Position numbers and translations under genes: made by a program
The notes under the pieces: model-generated
The model's input: only the letters and a program-made list of their open reading frames with translations
Databases searched by the model: none
Told to the model about the DNA's origin: nothing
Part shown: one piece after another, positions 24,867 to 34,049 of the stretch
Position numbering within the stretch: the stretch's first letter is position 1
Layout: every line of letters starts with the position of its first letter
Origin: Hyphomicrobiales bacterium
GTDB lineage: Bacteria > Pseudomonadota > Alphaproteobacteria > Rhizobiales > Beijerinckiaceae
DNA length: 64,000 nt
Assembly (NCBI GenBank): GCA_027489535.1
Contig: JAIXZO010000002.1
Location: 124,001 to 188,000, forward strand
Direction: 5' to 3'

Positions 24867-26624
24867 ATGAAAGAGATGACCGGCGCTGAAATGGTGGTCC
24901 AAGCCCTGCAGGATCAGGGTGCGGAGCACATCTTCGGGTATCCGGGCGGCGCGGTTCTGCCGATCTACGACGCGCTGTTCCATCAGGACAAGGTCAAGCA
25001 CGTGCTCGTGCGCCACGAGCAGGGCGCGGTGCATGCGGCGGAGGGCTATGCCCGTTCGTCCGGCAAGGTCGGATGCGTGCTCGTCACCTCCGGCCCCGGC
25101 GCGACCAATGCCGTGACCGGCCTGACCGACGCTTTGATGGACTCGATCCCGCTCGTCTGCATCACCGGGCAGGTGCCCACGCATCTGATCGGGTCGGACG
25201 CGTTCCAGGAATGCGATACGGTCGGCATCACGCGCCATTGCACCAAGCACAACTACCTCGTGAAGCGCATCGAAGACCTGCCGCGCATCCTGCACGAAGC
25301 GTTCTACGTCGCCTCCAACGGTCGTCCCGGTCCGGTCGTCGTCGACATCCCGAAGGACATCCAGTTCGCCAAGGGCACCTATTCGCGCCCGGCCAACAAC
25401 GGCCACAAGACCTATCGCCCGCAGCTCAAGGGCGACGCTGGCAAGATTCAGGCGGCCGTCGAATTGATGGCGAAGGCCAAGCGTCCGGTGTTCTACACCG
25501 GCGGCGGCGTCATCAATGCGGGCCCGCAGGCCTCGATGCTGCTGCGCGAATTGGTGAACCTCACGGGCTACCCCGTCACCTCGACGCTGATGGGCCTCGG
25601 CGCCTTCCCGGCATCCGATCCGAAATGGCTCGGCATGTTGGGCATGCACGGTACCTACGAAGCCAATTGGGCGATGCATGACTGCGATGTCATGATCTGC
25701 ATCGGCGCGCGCTTCGACGACCGCATCACCGGCCGTCTCGACGCGTTCTCGCCCAAGTCGAAGAAGATCCACGTCGACATCGACCCGTCCTCGATCAACA
25801 AGAACGTCCATGTCGACATCGGCATCGTCGGCGATTGCGCGCACGTGCTCGAGGACATGGTGCGCCTGTGGCGTACGACGTCGCCGCAGCCCGACAAGAA
25901 GGCGCTCGCCTCCTGGTGGGATCAGATCGGCACCTGGCGCGCGCGCAAGAGTCTCGCTTATCTGCCGTCGGCCGAGACCATCAAGCCGCAATACGCCATC
26001 GAGCGTCTTTACGAGCTGACCAAGGATCGCGACCCCTACATCACGACCGAAGTCGGCCAGCATCAGATGTGGGCGGCGCAGTATTTCCACTTCCACGAGC
26101 CGAACCGCTGGATGACCTCCGGCGGCCTCGGCACCATGGGCTACGGTCTTCCCGCCGCGGTGGGCGTGCAGATGGCCAATCCCGGCGCGCTGGTCATCGA
26201 CATCGCGGGCGAAGCCTCGATCCTGATGAACATGCAGGAGATGTCGACGGCTCTGCAGTACCGCCTGCCGGTCAAGATCTTCATCCTCAACAACTCCTAC
26301 ATGGGCATGGTGCGCCAGTGGCAGCAGCTGCTGCACGGGTCGCGCTATTCCGAGAGCTATTCGGAGTCGCTGCCCGACTTCGTGAAGCTGGCGGAAGCCT
26401 ATGGCGGCGTTGGGATCCGCTGCTCCGATCCGGCGCAGCTCGATGCGGCGATCATGGAGATGATCGACACGCCGAAGCCGGTGATCTTCGACTGCGTCGT
26501 GGACAAGCTGGAGAACTGCTTCCCCATGATCCCGTCGGGCAAGGCGCACAACGAGATGATCCTCGGCGACGCCGCCGTCGACATCGGCAGCGTCATCGAC
26601 GCCAAGGGCCGCGCGCTGGTGTGA
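24867..26624 (+). CDS. ilvB: Acetolactate synthase, large catalytic subunit
   Basis: ThDP-dependent enzyme for the first common step of valine, leucine and isoleucine synthesis. The 585-residue product has FGYPGGAVLPIYDAL, the cofactor-activating Glu in VRHEQGAVHAAEGYAR, GPGATNAVTG, and the ThDP-binding segment GEASILMNMQE...FILNNSYMGMVRQWQ. The ATG at 24867 follows GAGGAG; two earlier in-frame ATGs are less well placed. Expression is probably controlled by the attenuator just upstream. ilvN follows after an intervening GST gene. Confidence 0.96.
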   Translation: MKEMTGAEMVVQALQDQGAEHIFGYPGGAVLPIYDALFHQDKVKHVLVRHEQGAVHAAEGYARSSGKVGCVLVTSGPGATNAVTGLTDALMDSIPLVCITGQVPTHLIGSDAFQECDTVGITRHCTKHNYLVKRIEDLPRILHEAFYVASNGRPGPVVVDIPKDIQFAKGTYSRPANNGHKTYRPQLKGDAGKIQAAVELMAKAKRPVFYTGGGVINAGPQASMLLRELVNLTGYPVTSTLMGLGAFPASDPKWLGMLGMHGTYEANWAMHDCDVMICIGARFDDRITGRLDAFSPKSKKIHVDIDPSSINKNVHVDIGIVGDCAHVLEDMVRLWRTTSPQPDKKALASWWDQIGTWRARKSLAYLPSAETIKPQYAIERLYELTKDRDPYITTEVGQHQMWAAQYFHFHEPNRWMTSGGLGTMGYGLPAAVGVQMANPGALVIDIAGEASILMNMQEMSTALQYRLPVKIFILNNSYMGMVRQWQQLLHGSRYSESYSESLPDFVKLAEAYGGVGIRCSDPAQLDAAIMEMIDTPKPVIFDCVVDKLENCFPMIPSGKAHNEMILGDAAVDIGSVIDAKGRALV

Positions 26625-26635
26625 TGCGCCGCGAT

Positions 26636-26655
26636 CCTCCCCGCATGCGGGGAGG
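26636..26655. repeat. Perfect 20-bp palindrome between ilvB and the GST gene
   Basis: CCTCCCCGCATGCGGGGAGG is a perfect palindrome lying 11 bases after the ilvB stop. It resembles the short REP-like hairpins scattered in this group of bacteria. It could also weakly affect read-through between ilvB and the next gene. Confidence 0.7.
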
Positions 26656-26676
26656 GTCGTCATCCCGGGGGGGACC

Positions 26677-27357
26677 ATGAAGCTCGTCATCGCCAACAAG
26701 GCCTACTCGTCCTGGTCGCTCCGGCCGTGGATCTTGATGTCCATGCTGGAGATCCCGTTCGAGGAGGACGTGATCCCGCTCGACACGCCGGAATTCCGGC
26801 CGCGCGTGGACGCCTACAAGGCCGGCTCGACGGTGCCGATCCTCGTCGACGGCGACGTGACCGTGTGGGAGTCCCTCGCGATCATGGAATATCTGGCCGA
26901 TCGCTTTCCCGACCGCGGCGTCTGGCCGGCGGATCCCGCGGCACGGGCCTTCGCCCGGACGATTTCGAGCGAGATGCATGCGGGCTTCCGCGCGCTTCGT
27001 GCCGCCTGCCCGATGAACGTCCGCAAGCGCCATCCCGCCAAGGACCGCGGCGAGGCGGTGACGAAGGACGTGGAGCGCGTGACGCATCTCTGGCGCACGG
27101 CGCGCGAGCGCTTCGGCGCGGGCGGGCCGTTCCTGTTCGGAGCTTTCTCTGCGGCGGACGCGATGTTCGCGCCCGTTGTCACGCGCCTGCTGACCTATTC
27201 GCTGCCGTTCGACCTGGCCGTGCGGCCCTACATGGATGCCGTGCTCGGCACGCCCGCCTTCCGGGCTTGGCACGCGGCGGCGATGGCGGAGCCTTGGACC
27301 GTCGCGCATGACGAAGCCGACGAGCCCTTGGCCGGGCCGTTCCCGCTGCCCGCCTGA
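26677..27357 (+). CDS. Glutathione S-transferase family protein
   Basis: 226-residue soluble GST-like protein. The thioredoxin-fold N-terminal domain has NKAYSSWSLRPWILMSMLEIPFEE with a likely catalytic Ser, STVPILVDGDVTVWESLAIMEYLADRFP for the glutathione gamma-glutamyl contact, and an all-helical C-terminal domain. It sits between ilvB and ilvN in the same orientation. Its substrate and any link to branched-chain synthesis are unknown. Confidence 0.87.
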   Translation: MKLVIANKAYSSWSLRPWILMSMLEIPFEEDVIPLDTPEFRPRVDAYKAGSTVPILVDGDVTVWESLAIMEYLADRFPDRGVWPADPAARAFARTISSEMHAGFRALRAACPMNVRKRHPAKDRGEAVTKDVERVTHLWRTARERFGAGGPFLFGAFSAADAMFAPVVTRLLTYSLPFDLAVRPYMDAVLGTPAFRAWHAAAMAEPWTVAHDEADEPLAGPFPLPA

Positions 27358-27399
27358 CCTTCGATCAACGACAAAAAACGAGCCCGAGAGACGAGACCG

Positions 27400-27933
27400 A
27401 TGAAATCGCATTACTCCGACCCGCCGAAGCGCCAGACCCTCGCCCGCCATACCCTCTCGGTGCTCGTCGACAACGAACCCGGCGTACTGGCGCGCATCTC
27501 CGGCTTGTTCTCGGGTCGCGGCTACAACATCGAAAGCCTCACGGTTTCGGAGACGGAGCACGAGCGGCACGTCTCGCGCATCACCATCGTGACGACCGGC
27601 ACGGCCCAGGTGATCGAGCAGATCAAGCACCAGCTGGACCGGCTCATCCCGGTGCATCGCGTCAACGACCTCACCGTTCTCGGGGACGCCGTGGAGCGCG
27701 AACTCGCGCTCGTGAAGGTGGTCGGCAAGGGCGAGCAGCGCGTCGAGGCGCTGCGGCTCGCGCAGGCCTTCAACGCACGCACGGTGGACGCCACGCTCAC
27801 CTCGTTCATCTTCGAGCTGACCGGCACGTCCGAGGACGTCGAACGCTTCCTGCGGCTGATGGCCGGCGTCGGCCTCGTCGAGGTCTCGCGCACCGGCATC
27901 GCCGCCATGGGACGCGGGCCTGAGTCCATGTAA
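27400..27933 (+). CDS. ilvN: Acetolactate synthase, small regulatory subunit
   Basis: Regulatory subunit that raises IlvB activity and confers feedback inhibition by valine. The 177-residue product has an N-terminal ACT domain (HTLSVLVDNEPGVLARISGLFSGRGYNIESLTV) and the second half starting ERELALVKV, the ALS_ss_C domain. The length suits the long IlvH-type subunit. It overlaps the LysE gene by one base (TAATG). Confidence 0.95.
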   Translation: MKSHYSDPPKRQTLARHTLSVLVDNEPGVLARISGLFSGRGYNIESLTVSETEHERHVSRITIVTTGTAQVIEQIKHQLDRLIPVHRVNDLTVLGDAVERELALVKVVGKGEQRVEALRLAQAFNARTVDATLTSFIFELTGTSEDVERFLRLMAGVGLVEVSRTGIAAMGRGPESM

Positions 27934-28544
27934 TGCCGCTCGGCCCCGACGCCCTGATCGCCCTCGTCGTCTTCGCCTTCGTGACGTCGATCACGCCGGG
28001 ACCGAACAATCTGATGCTGCTCGCGTCCGGCGTGAATTTCGGTTTTCGGCGTTCGGTGCCGCATATGTTCGGCATCGGCCTCGGATTCGCGGGGATGCTG
28101 GCGGTGGTGGGTTTGGGGCTCGGCGCCGCGATCACCGCTTCGCCGACCGCGCATCTGGTGCTGAAGACGGCGTCGGTGGGCTACATGCTTTTTCTGGCGT
28201 GGAAGCTCGCGACGGCGACCGGGCCGGATTCGTCGGATGGCGCGGCGCGGCCGATGCGCTTCGTCGAGGCCGCCTTGTTCCAATGGATCAACCCGAAGGC
28301 CTGGGCCATCGCGGTGACGGCGACCGCGGTCTACACGCGGCCGGACGCGTTGCTCGCCAGCGTGGTCTTCATGTCCGCGGTCTACGGGGCCATCAACCTT
28401 CCCTCGGTCGGCGTCTGGGCCGCGTTCGGCGTCGGCCTGCGCGGCTTCCTTTCAGCGCCCTCCCGGCTGCGCGCCTTCAACATCGCCATGGCGGTCCTTC
28501 TGGCCGCTTCCGTGCTTCCTTTCGTCTTCGAAGGCACGCCCTGA
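27933..28544 (+). CDS. LysE/RhtB family amino acid exporter
   Basis: Six-span inner-membrane exporter of the LysE superfamily, 203 residues. The signature is ITPGPNNLMLLASGVNFGFRRSVPHMFGIGLGF near the N terminus; FQWINPKAWAIAVTATAVY is the second conserved region. Its ATG uses the last A of the ilvN stop, so it is co-translated with ilvN. An export role for branched-chain amino acids or their intermediates is possible but only inferred from position. Confidence 0.87.
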   Translation: MPLGPDALIALVVFAFVTSITPGPNNLMLLASGVNFGFRRSVPHMFGIGLGFAGMLAVVGLGLGAAITASPTAHLVLKTASVGYMLFLAWKLATATGPDSSDGAARPMRFVEAALFQWINPKAWAIAVTATAVYTRPDALLASVVFMSAVYGAINLPSVGVWAAFGVGLRGFLSAPSRLRAFNIAMAVLLAASVLPFVFEGTP

Positions 28545-28568
28545 ACGGCGTTCCCGCGACGATCCCGC

Positions 28569-29659
<1,091 letters not shown>

Positions 29660-29696
29660 CGAAGACTCCGATCGGCCGCAAGGTCCGGTTCGGAAA

Positions 29697-29724
29697 GGCC
29701 CCGGAGCGATCCGGGGCCTTTTCT
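29697..29724 (+). terminator. Intrinsic terminator after ilvC
   Basis: GGCCCCGG (29697-29704), a six-base loop, CCGGGGCC (29711-29718) and TTTTCT. A perfect 8-bp GC stem with a T-run, 38 bases after the ilvC stop. Confidence 0.9.
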
Positions 29725-29789
29725 CGTTTGCGCTTGACGATGGAGCGCCGCGCCGGCGGAATGCGCGGGCTCCGCCATAAGACGAGATC

Positions 29790-30593
29790 ATGCATCCCCC
29801 TTCATCGCCCGCCGTCGCCCTCGACCGGATCTCCATCGTCTATGGCGGGCCGGGGGGCTACGAGGCCGTGGCTCCGACCTCGCTCGCCGTGGCGCAAGGG
29901 GAGTTCGTCGCAATCGTCGGGCCGACGGGCTGCGGGAAATCCACGCTGCTGAACGCGGCCGCCGGCCTGCTGAAGCCGGCATCCGGCGAGGTGGGCATTC
30001 TCGGGCGTCCGCTGGCGGGCTTGAACGGCGACGCGGGATACCTGTTCCAGCAAGACTCGCTGATGCCGTGGAAGACTGCGCTCGACAACGTCGCCATCGG
30101 GCTGGAAGTGGCCGGCACGCCGCGGCCCGACGCGCTCGCCCGCGCCGCGCAATGGCTCGCGAAAGTCGGTCTCGCCGCCTTCGGCAACCGCTACCCGCAC
30201 CAGCTCTCGGGCGGTCAGCGCAAGCGCGTCGGGCTGGCGCAGGTGCTGATCCGCAATCCGAAGATCCTCTTGATGGACGAACCCTTCGGGCCGCTGGACG
30301 CGCAGACGCGGCTGATCATGGGCAATCTGCTGCTCGAATTATGGGCTGCAGACCGCAAGGCGGTGCTGTTCGTCACGCATGATCTGGAGGAGGCCATCGC
30401 TTTGGCCGACCGGGTGGTGATCATGTCCTCCGGCCCGGCCGCGACGATCATCGGCGATCACGCCATCGACCTGCCGCGCCCGCGCGACGCGATGGAGGTG
30501 CGGCTCGACAAGTGCTTCCACGAGCTTCACCACGGCATCTGGTCGCAACTGCGCGGCGAGGTGCTGAAGGCCTATCAGGGCACGGCGGCATGA
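29790..30593 (+). CDS. ABC transporter ATP-binding protein, nitrate/sulfonate/taurine type
   Basis: 267-residue ATPase of the SsuB/TauB/NrtD group. Walker A is GPTGCGKST, the Q-loop FQQDSLMPWKTA, the signature LSGGQRKRVGLAQ, Walker B ILLMDEPFGPLD, and the switch FVTHDLEEA. It powers uptake by the permease whose ATG overlaps its stop (ATGA). The substrate-binding protein follows the permease, forming a complete three-gene importer. Confidence 0.93.
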   Translation: MHPPSSPAVALDRISIVYGGPGGYEAVAPTSLAVAQGEFVAIVGPTGCGKSTLLNAAAGLLKPASGEVGILGRPLAGLNGDAGYLFQQDSLMPWKTALDNVAIGLEVAGTPRPDALARAAQWLAKVGLAAFGNRYPHQLSGGQRKRVGLAQVLIRNPKILLMDEPFGPLDAQTRLIMGNLLLELWAADRKAVLFVTHDLEEAIALADRVVIMSSGPAATIIGDHAIDLPRPRDAMEVRLDKCFHELHHGIWSQLRGEVLKAYQGTAA

Positions 30594-31390
30594 CAGAGCT
30601 TTCCGTCTCCCGCCCCAAGCTGATCGCGCTGCAGGTGCTCGTGGCCGTCCTGCTGATCGGCTTCTGGCATGTCGGCTCGTCCGTGCCGATCTTCGGCGTC
30701 TACATCCTGCCGAAATTCTTCTTCTCGACGCCGGGCGACGTGGCCATGCGCATCGTGAAGCTGTTTTCCGGCACGATGATCTGGAAGCACCTTTGGATCA
30801 CGCTGACCGAGACGGTGCTCGCCTTCGTCATCGGCTCCGTGGCCGGCGTGGTGTTCGGCTTCTGGTTCGCGCGCCGCCCGCTCGTGGCCGCCGTGTTCGA
30901 CCCCTATCTGAAGATGGCCAACGCCCTGCCGCGCGTGGTGCTCGCGCCCATCTTCATGCTCTGGCTCGGCCTCGGCATCTGGTCGAAGGTGGCGCTCGGC
31001 GTCACGCTCGTCTTCTTCATCGTCTTCTTCAACGTCTACCAAGGCGTCAAGGAAGTGAGCCCCGCGGTGCTCGCCAATGCGCGGATGCTGGGCATGAACG
31101 AGCGGCAGCTGTTCCGCCACGTCTATTGGCCGTCGGCGCTGTCGTGGATGTTCTCGTCCCTGCACACCTCGGTCGGCTTCGCGTTGGTCGGCGCGGTGGT
31201 GGGGGAATATCTCGGCTCGGCGGCGGGCCTCGGCTATCTCATCCACGAAGCCGAGGGCGTGTTCGACGTGACCGGCGTCTTCGCCGGGATGGTCATCCTT
31301 GCGGCTTTCGTCCTCTTGGTGGACGCTGTGGTGACGAAGGTGGAAAACCGGCTTTTGGTCTGGCGGCCCGACGCCGCCGGCAGGACCTGA
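30590..31390 (+). CDS. ABC transporter permease, nitrate/sulfonate/taurine type
   Basis: 266-residue inner-membrane permease with about six spans. The EAA-like coupling loop is ANARMLGMNERQLFRHVYWPSALSWMFSSLHTSVGFALVGAVVGEYLG. ALPRVVLAPIFMLWLGLGIWSKVAL is characteristic of the SsuC/TauC type. It overlaps the ATPase gene by four bases. Substrate not predictable. Confidence 0.92.
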   Translation: MTELSVSRPKLIALQVLVAVLLIGFWHVGSSVPIFGVYILPKFFFSTPGDVAMRIVKLFSGTMIWKHLWITLTETVLAFVIGSVAGVVFGFWFARRPLVAAVFDPYLKMANALPRVVLAPIFMLWLGLGIWSKVALGVTLVFFIVFFNVYQGVKEVSPAVLANARMLGMNERQLFRHVYWPSALSWMFSSLHTSVGFALVGAVVGEYLGSAAGLGYLIHEAEGVFDVTGVFAGMVILAAFVLLVDAVVTKVENRLLVWRPDAAGRT

Positions 31391-31429
31391 CGTCCTTCAG
31401 AGAAAGAATCCGATCGGGGAGGCAACATC

Positions 31430-32461
31430 ATGAAATTCAAGACCGTTCTGGTCGCGGCCGCAGTGCTGGCTGCCGCGTTCTCCGCGTCCGTTCCCGACGC
31501 TCGCGCGCAGGCGCCCGAGAAGCCCAAGCTGACGCTCGGCGTCGGCGGCAAGGCTCTGCTGTACTACCTGCCGCTGACCGTGGCCGAGCGGAAGGGCTTC
31601 TTCAAGGAGCAGGGGCTGGACGTCGAGATCAACGATTTCGCAGGCGGCGCGAAGTCGCTGCAGGCGCTGGTCGGCGGATCGGTCGACGTCGTGACGGGCG
31701 CCTACGAACACACCATCCGCATGCAGGCCAAGGGTCAGGACATCCGCGCGGTCATCGAACTCGGCCGCTTCCCGGCCATCGCCATCGGCGTCTCGAAGGC
31801 CAAGGCGGCGTCCTACAAGTCGCCGGCCGATCTCAAGGGCATGAAGATCGGCGTCACCGCGCCGGGCTCCTCCACCAATATGCTGGCCAATTTCGTGCTC
31901 GCGACGGCGGGCCTGACGCCGCAGGACGTCTCCTTCATCGGCGTCGGCAGCGCCGCCTCTGCGGTGGCCGCGATGCGCAACGGCCAGATCGATGCGATCT
32001 CCCATCTCGAACCCGTGCTCTCGATGCTGGAAAAGGACGGCGACATCCGCGTCGTGGTCGACACCCGCACGGAGGAGGGCACGCGCGCTCTGTTCGGCGC
32101 GACCAACCCGGCGGCTGTGCTCTATCTGAAGAAGGACTTCATCGACAAGAACCCCAACACCGTGCAGGCGCTGGTCAACGGCCTCTACAAGGCGCTCCGC
32201 TGGATCGAAACCGCCACGCCGGAAGAGGTGGCCGGGGCGGTTCCCGAGGAATATCTGCTCGGCGACAAGGCGCTCTATCTGCTCGCCGTCAAGAACTCGA
32301 AGCCCGCCTATTCCAAGGACGGCATCGTCTCCGAAGCCGGCATGAAGAGCGTCAACGACATGCTCGTGAAGTTCGACGAGGAAATGAAGAGCGCCAAGGT
32401 CGACCTTTCCAAGACCTTCGACGACCGCTTCGCCAAGAAAGCCGCACAGACCGTGAAGTGA
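31430..32461 (+). CDS. ABC transporter periplasmic substrate-binding protein (SsuA/NMT1-like)
   Basis: 343-residue periplasmic binding protein. It has a signal peptide with a hydrophobic core (TVLVAAAVLAAAFSASV) and probable cleavage after ARAQA. The NMT1/SsuA-type fold is indicated by YYLPLTVAERKGFFKEQGLDVEI, GSVDVVTGAYEHTIRMQAKGQDI, and DLKGMKIGVTAPGSSTNMLANFVL. It completes the importer with the ATPase and permease before it. The ligand could be a sulfonate, nitrate, pyrimidine precursor or other small organic anion; I cannot tell. Confidence 0.9.
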   Translation: MKFKTVLVAAAVLAAAFSASVPDARAQAPEKPKLTLGVGGKALLYYLPLTVAERKGFFKEQGLDVEINDFAGGAKSLQALVGGSVDVVTGAYEHTIRMQAKGQDIRAVIELGRFPAIAIGVSKAKAASYKSPADLKGMKIGVTAPGSSTNMLANFVLATAGLTPQDVSFIGVGSAASAVAAMRNGQIDAISHLEPVLSMLEKDGDIRVVVDTRTEEGTRALFGATNPAAVLYLKKDFIDKNPNTVQALVNGLYKALRWIETATPEEVAGAVPEEYLLGDKALYLLAVKNSKPAYSKDGIVSEAGMKSVNDMLVKFDEEMKSAKVDLSKTFDDRFAKKAAQTVK

Positions 32462-32548
32462 GAGGCGGGGGCCGCTCGCGCCCCTGACCTCGATCAACGC
32501 AGCCTCCCTTTCGGTGCGGCATCATCGTGCCGGCAACGGGAGGTCGGG

Positions 32549-33133
32549 ATGGGCAAGCGCGTTCTCGTGATCGTCGGGCATCCGGATTCTGCGCCGGAGC
32601 GGCTGTGCCGCGGCTTGGCGGAGGCTTATGCGGCGGGCGCGCGGGGCGCGGGCCATGCGGTCGAGGTGCTCGACCTTGCGGCCGTCGAGGTGCCCTATCT
32701 GCGCACGCAGCAGGAATTCGAGCACGGCGCCGTGCCCGAGAGCCTGACGGCGGCGCGCGACGCGGTGCTGCGGGCCGAGCATTACGTCGTCGTGTTTCCG
32801 CTCTGGCTGGGCACCATGCCGGCTTTGCTGAAGGCGTTTCTGGAGCAGGTGATGCGGCCGGGCACGGCCTTCCGCTATCGCGAGAAGGCATTGCCGGAGA
32901 AGTTGTTGGCGGGGCGCTCCGCCCGGATCGTCGTGACGATGGGCATGCCGGCCTTCGCCTACCGCATCTTCTACCTCGCCCACGGGGTGAAGACGCTGGA
33001 ACGGGGCATTTTGAAGTTCGTCGGCATCGCGCCCGTGCGCACCACCTATTTCGGCGGCGTCGGCGAAGCGGATTCGGCCCGGCGCGGCGCTTGGCTCGCC
33101 GAGATGCATGCGGCGGGCGCGCGGGGGGATTGA
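32549..33133 (+). CDS. NAD(P)H-dependent oxidoreductase, flavodoxin fold
   Basis: 194-residue flavoprotein of the NQO1/KefF-like group: VLVIVGHPDSAPERLCRGLAEAY at the start, EHYVVVFPLWLGTMPALLKAFLEQVMRPGTAFRY in the FMN/quinone region, and MGMPAFAYRIFYLAHGVKTLERGILKFVGI towards the end. Probably a quinone or azo reductase. It stands alone between the ABC importer and pdxY. The Gly/Ala-rich C terminus ends AAGARGD. Confidence 0.85.
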   Translation: MGKRVLVIVGHPDSAPERLCRGLAEAYAAGARGAGHAVEVLDLAAVEVPYLRTQQEFEHGAVPESLTAARDAVLRAEHYVVVFPLWLGTMPALLKAFLEQVMRPGTAFRYREKALPEKLLAGRSARIVVTMGMPAFAYRIFYLAHGVKTLERGILKFVGIAPVRTTYFGGVGEADSARRGAWLAEMHAAGARGD

Positions 33134-33193
33134 GGGCGGCCGGCGCAAGCGGCGCGATTTGCGCGGCCGGCGGGGCGCTCCTATCGTAGCGGC

Positions 33194-34042
33194 ATGAACA
33201 TTCTCTCGATCCAATCCCACGTCGCCTTCGGCCATGTGGGCAATGCGGCCGCGACCTTTCCGATGCAGCGGCTCGGCTGCGAGGTATGGCCGATCCATAC
33301 CGTGCAGTTCTCGAACCACACCGGTTACGGCCGATGGACGGGGCGCGTGTTCGACGGCCCGATGATCGAGGAACTGGTCGACGGCATCGCCGCGCGCGGC
33401 GCTTTGGCACGGTGCGACGGGGTGCTGTCGGGCTATATGGGGTCGGCCGATATAGGCACCGCCATCCTCGACGTCGCCGAGCGGGTGAAGGCGGCCAATC
33501 CGGACGCCGCCTGGTGCTGCGATCCCGTGATCGGCGACGTGGGACGCGGCGTGTTCGTGCGGCCGGGCATCCCCGAATTCATGCGGGACAAGGCCGTGCC
33601 GGCCGCCGACATCATCACGCCCAATCAGTTCGAACTCGAATATCTGGCCGAGCGCGGCTGCAACACGCTCGCCGATCTGCGTGCCGCGCTCGCCGCGGTC
33701 CACGGGATCGGACCCAAGACGATCCTCGTCACCTCGGTGCAATCGGAGGAGACGCCCGCCGACGCGGTCGATCTCGTCGCGTCCGAGAACGGCCGGGCTT
33801 GGCGGGTGCGCACTCCGAAGCTCGATCTCGGCATCAACGGGGCGGGCGACGCCATCGCCGCGTTGTTCTTCGTCCACCGTCTGCGCAGCGGCGACACGGC
33901 GCAGGCCCTGTCGATGGCGGCATCCTCCATCCATGGCGTCCTGCGCCGCACGGCGGAGGCGGGATCGCGCGAGATCCTCATCGTCGAGGCGCAGGACGAA
34001 TTCGTCGCGCCGTCGATCGTGTTCGCTCCCGAACCCCTGTGA
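33194..34042 (+). CDS. pdxY: Pyridoxal kinase
   Basis: Ribokinase-superfamily kinase that phosphorylates pyridoxal in PLP salvage. The 282-residue product has ILSIQSHVAFGHVGNAAATFPMQRLG, HTGYGRWTG, CDPVIGDVGRGVFV, ITPNQFELEYL, and the catalytic anion-hole/base region GINGAGDAIAALF. In most family members the last motif reads GTGDLFSA, so the Asp base is retained. Single gene, ATG start. Confidence 0.93.
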   Translation: MNILSIQSHVAFGHVGNAAATFPMQRLGCEVWPIHTVQFSNHTGYGRWTGRVFDGPMIEELVDGIAARGALARCDGVLSGYMGSADIGTAILDVAERVKAANPDAAWCCDPVIGDVGRGVFVRPGIPEFMRDKAVPAADIITPNQFELEYLAERGCNTLADLRAALAAVHGIGPKTILVTSVQSEETPADAVDLVASENGRAWRVRTPKLDLGINGAGDAIAALFFVHRLRSGDTAQALSMAASSIHGVLRRTAEAGSREILIVEAQDEFVAPSIVFAPEPL

Positions 34043-34049
34043 GGACGCC

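Noticed and set aside
24759-26699. Long minus-strand frame opposite ilvB
   Set aside because: Composition typical of the antisense of a GC-rich gene; no domain recognisable.
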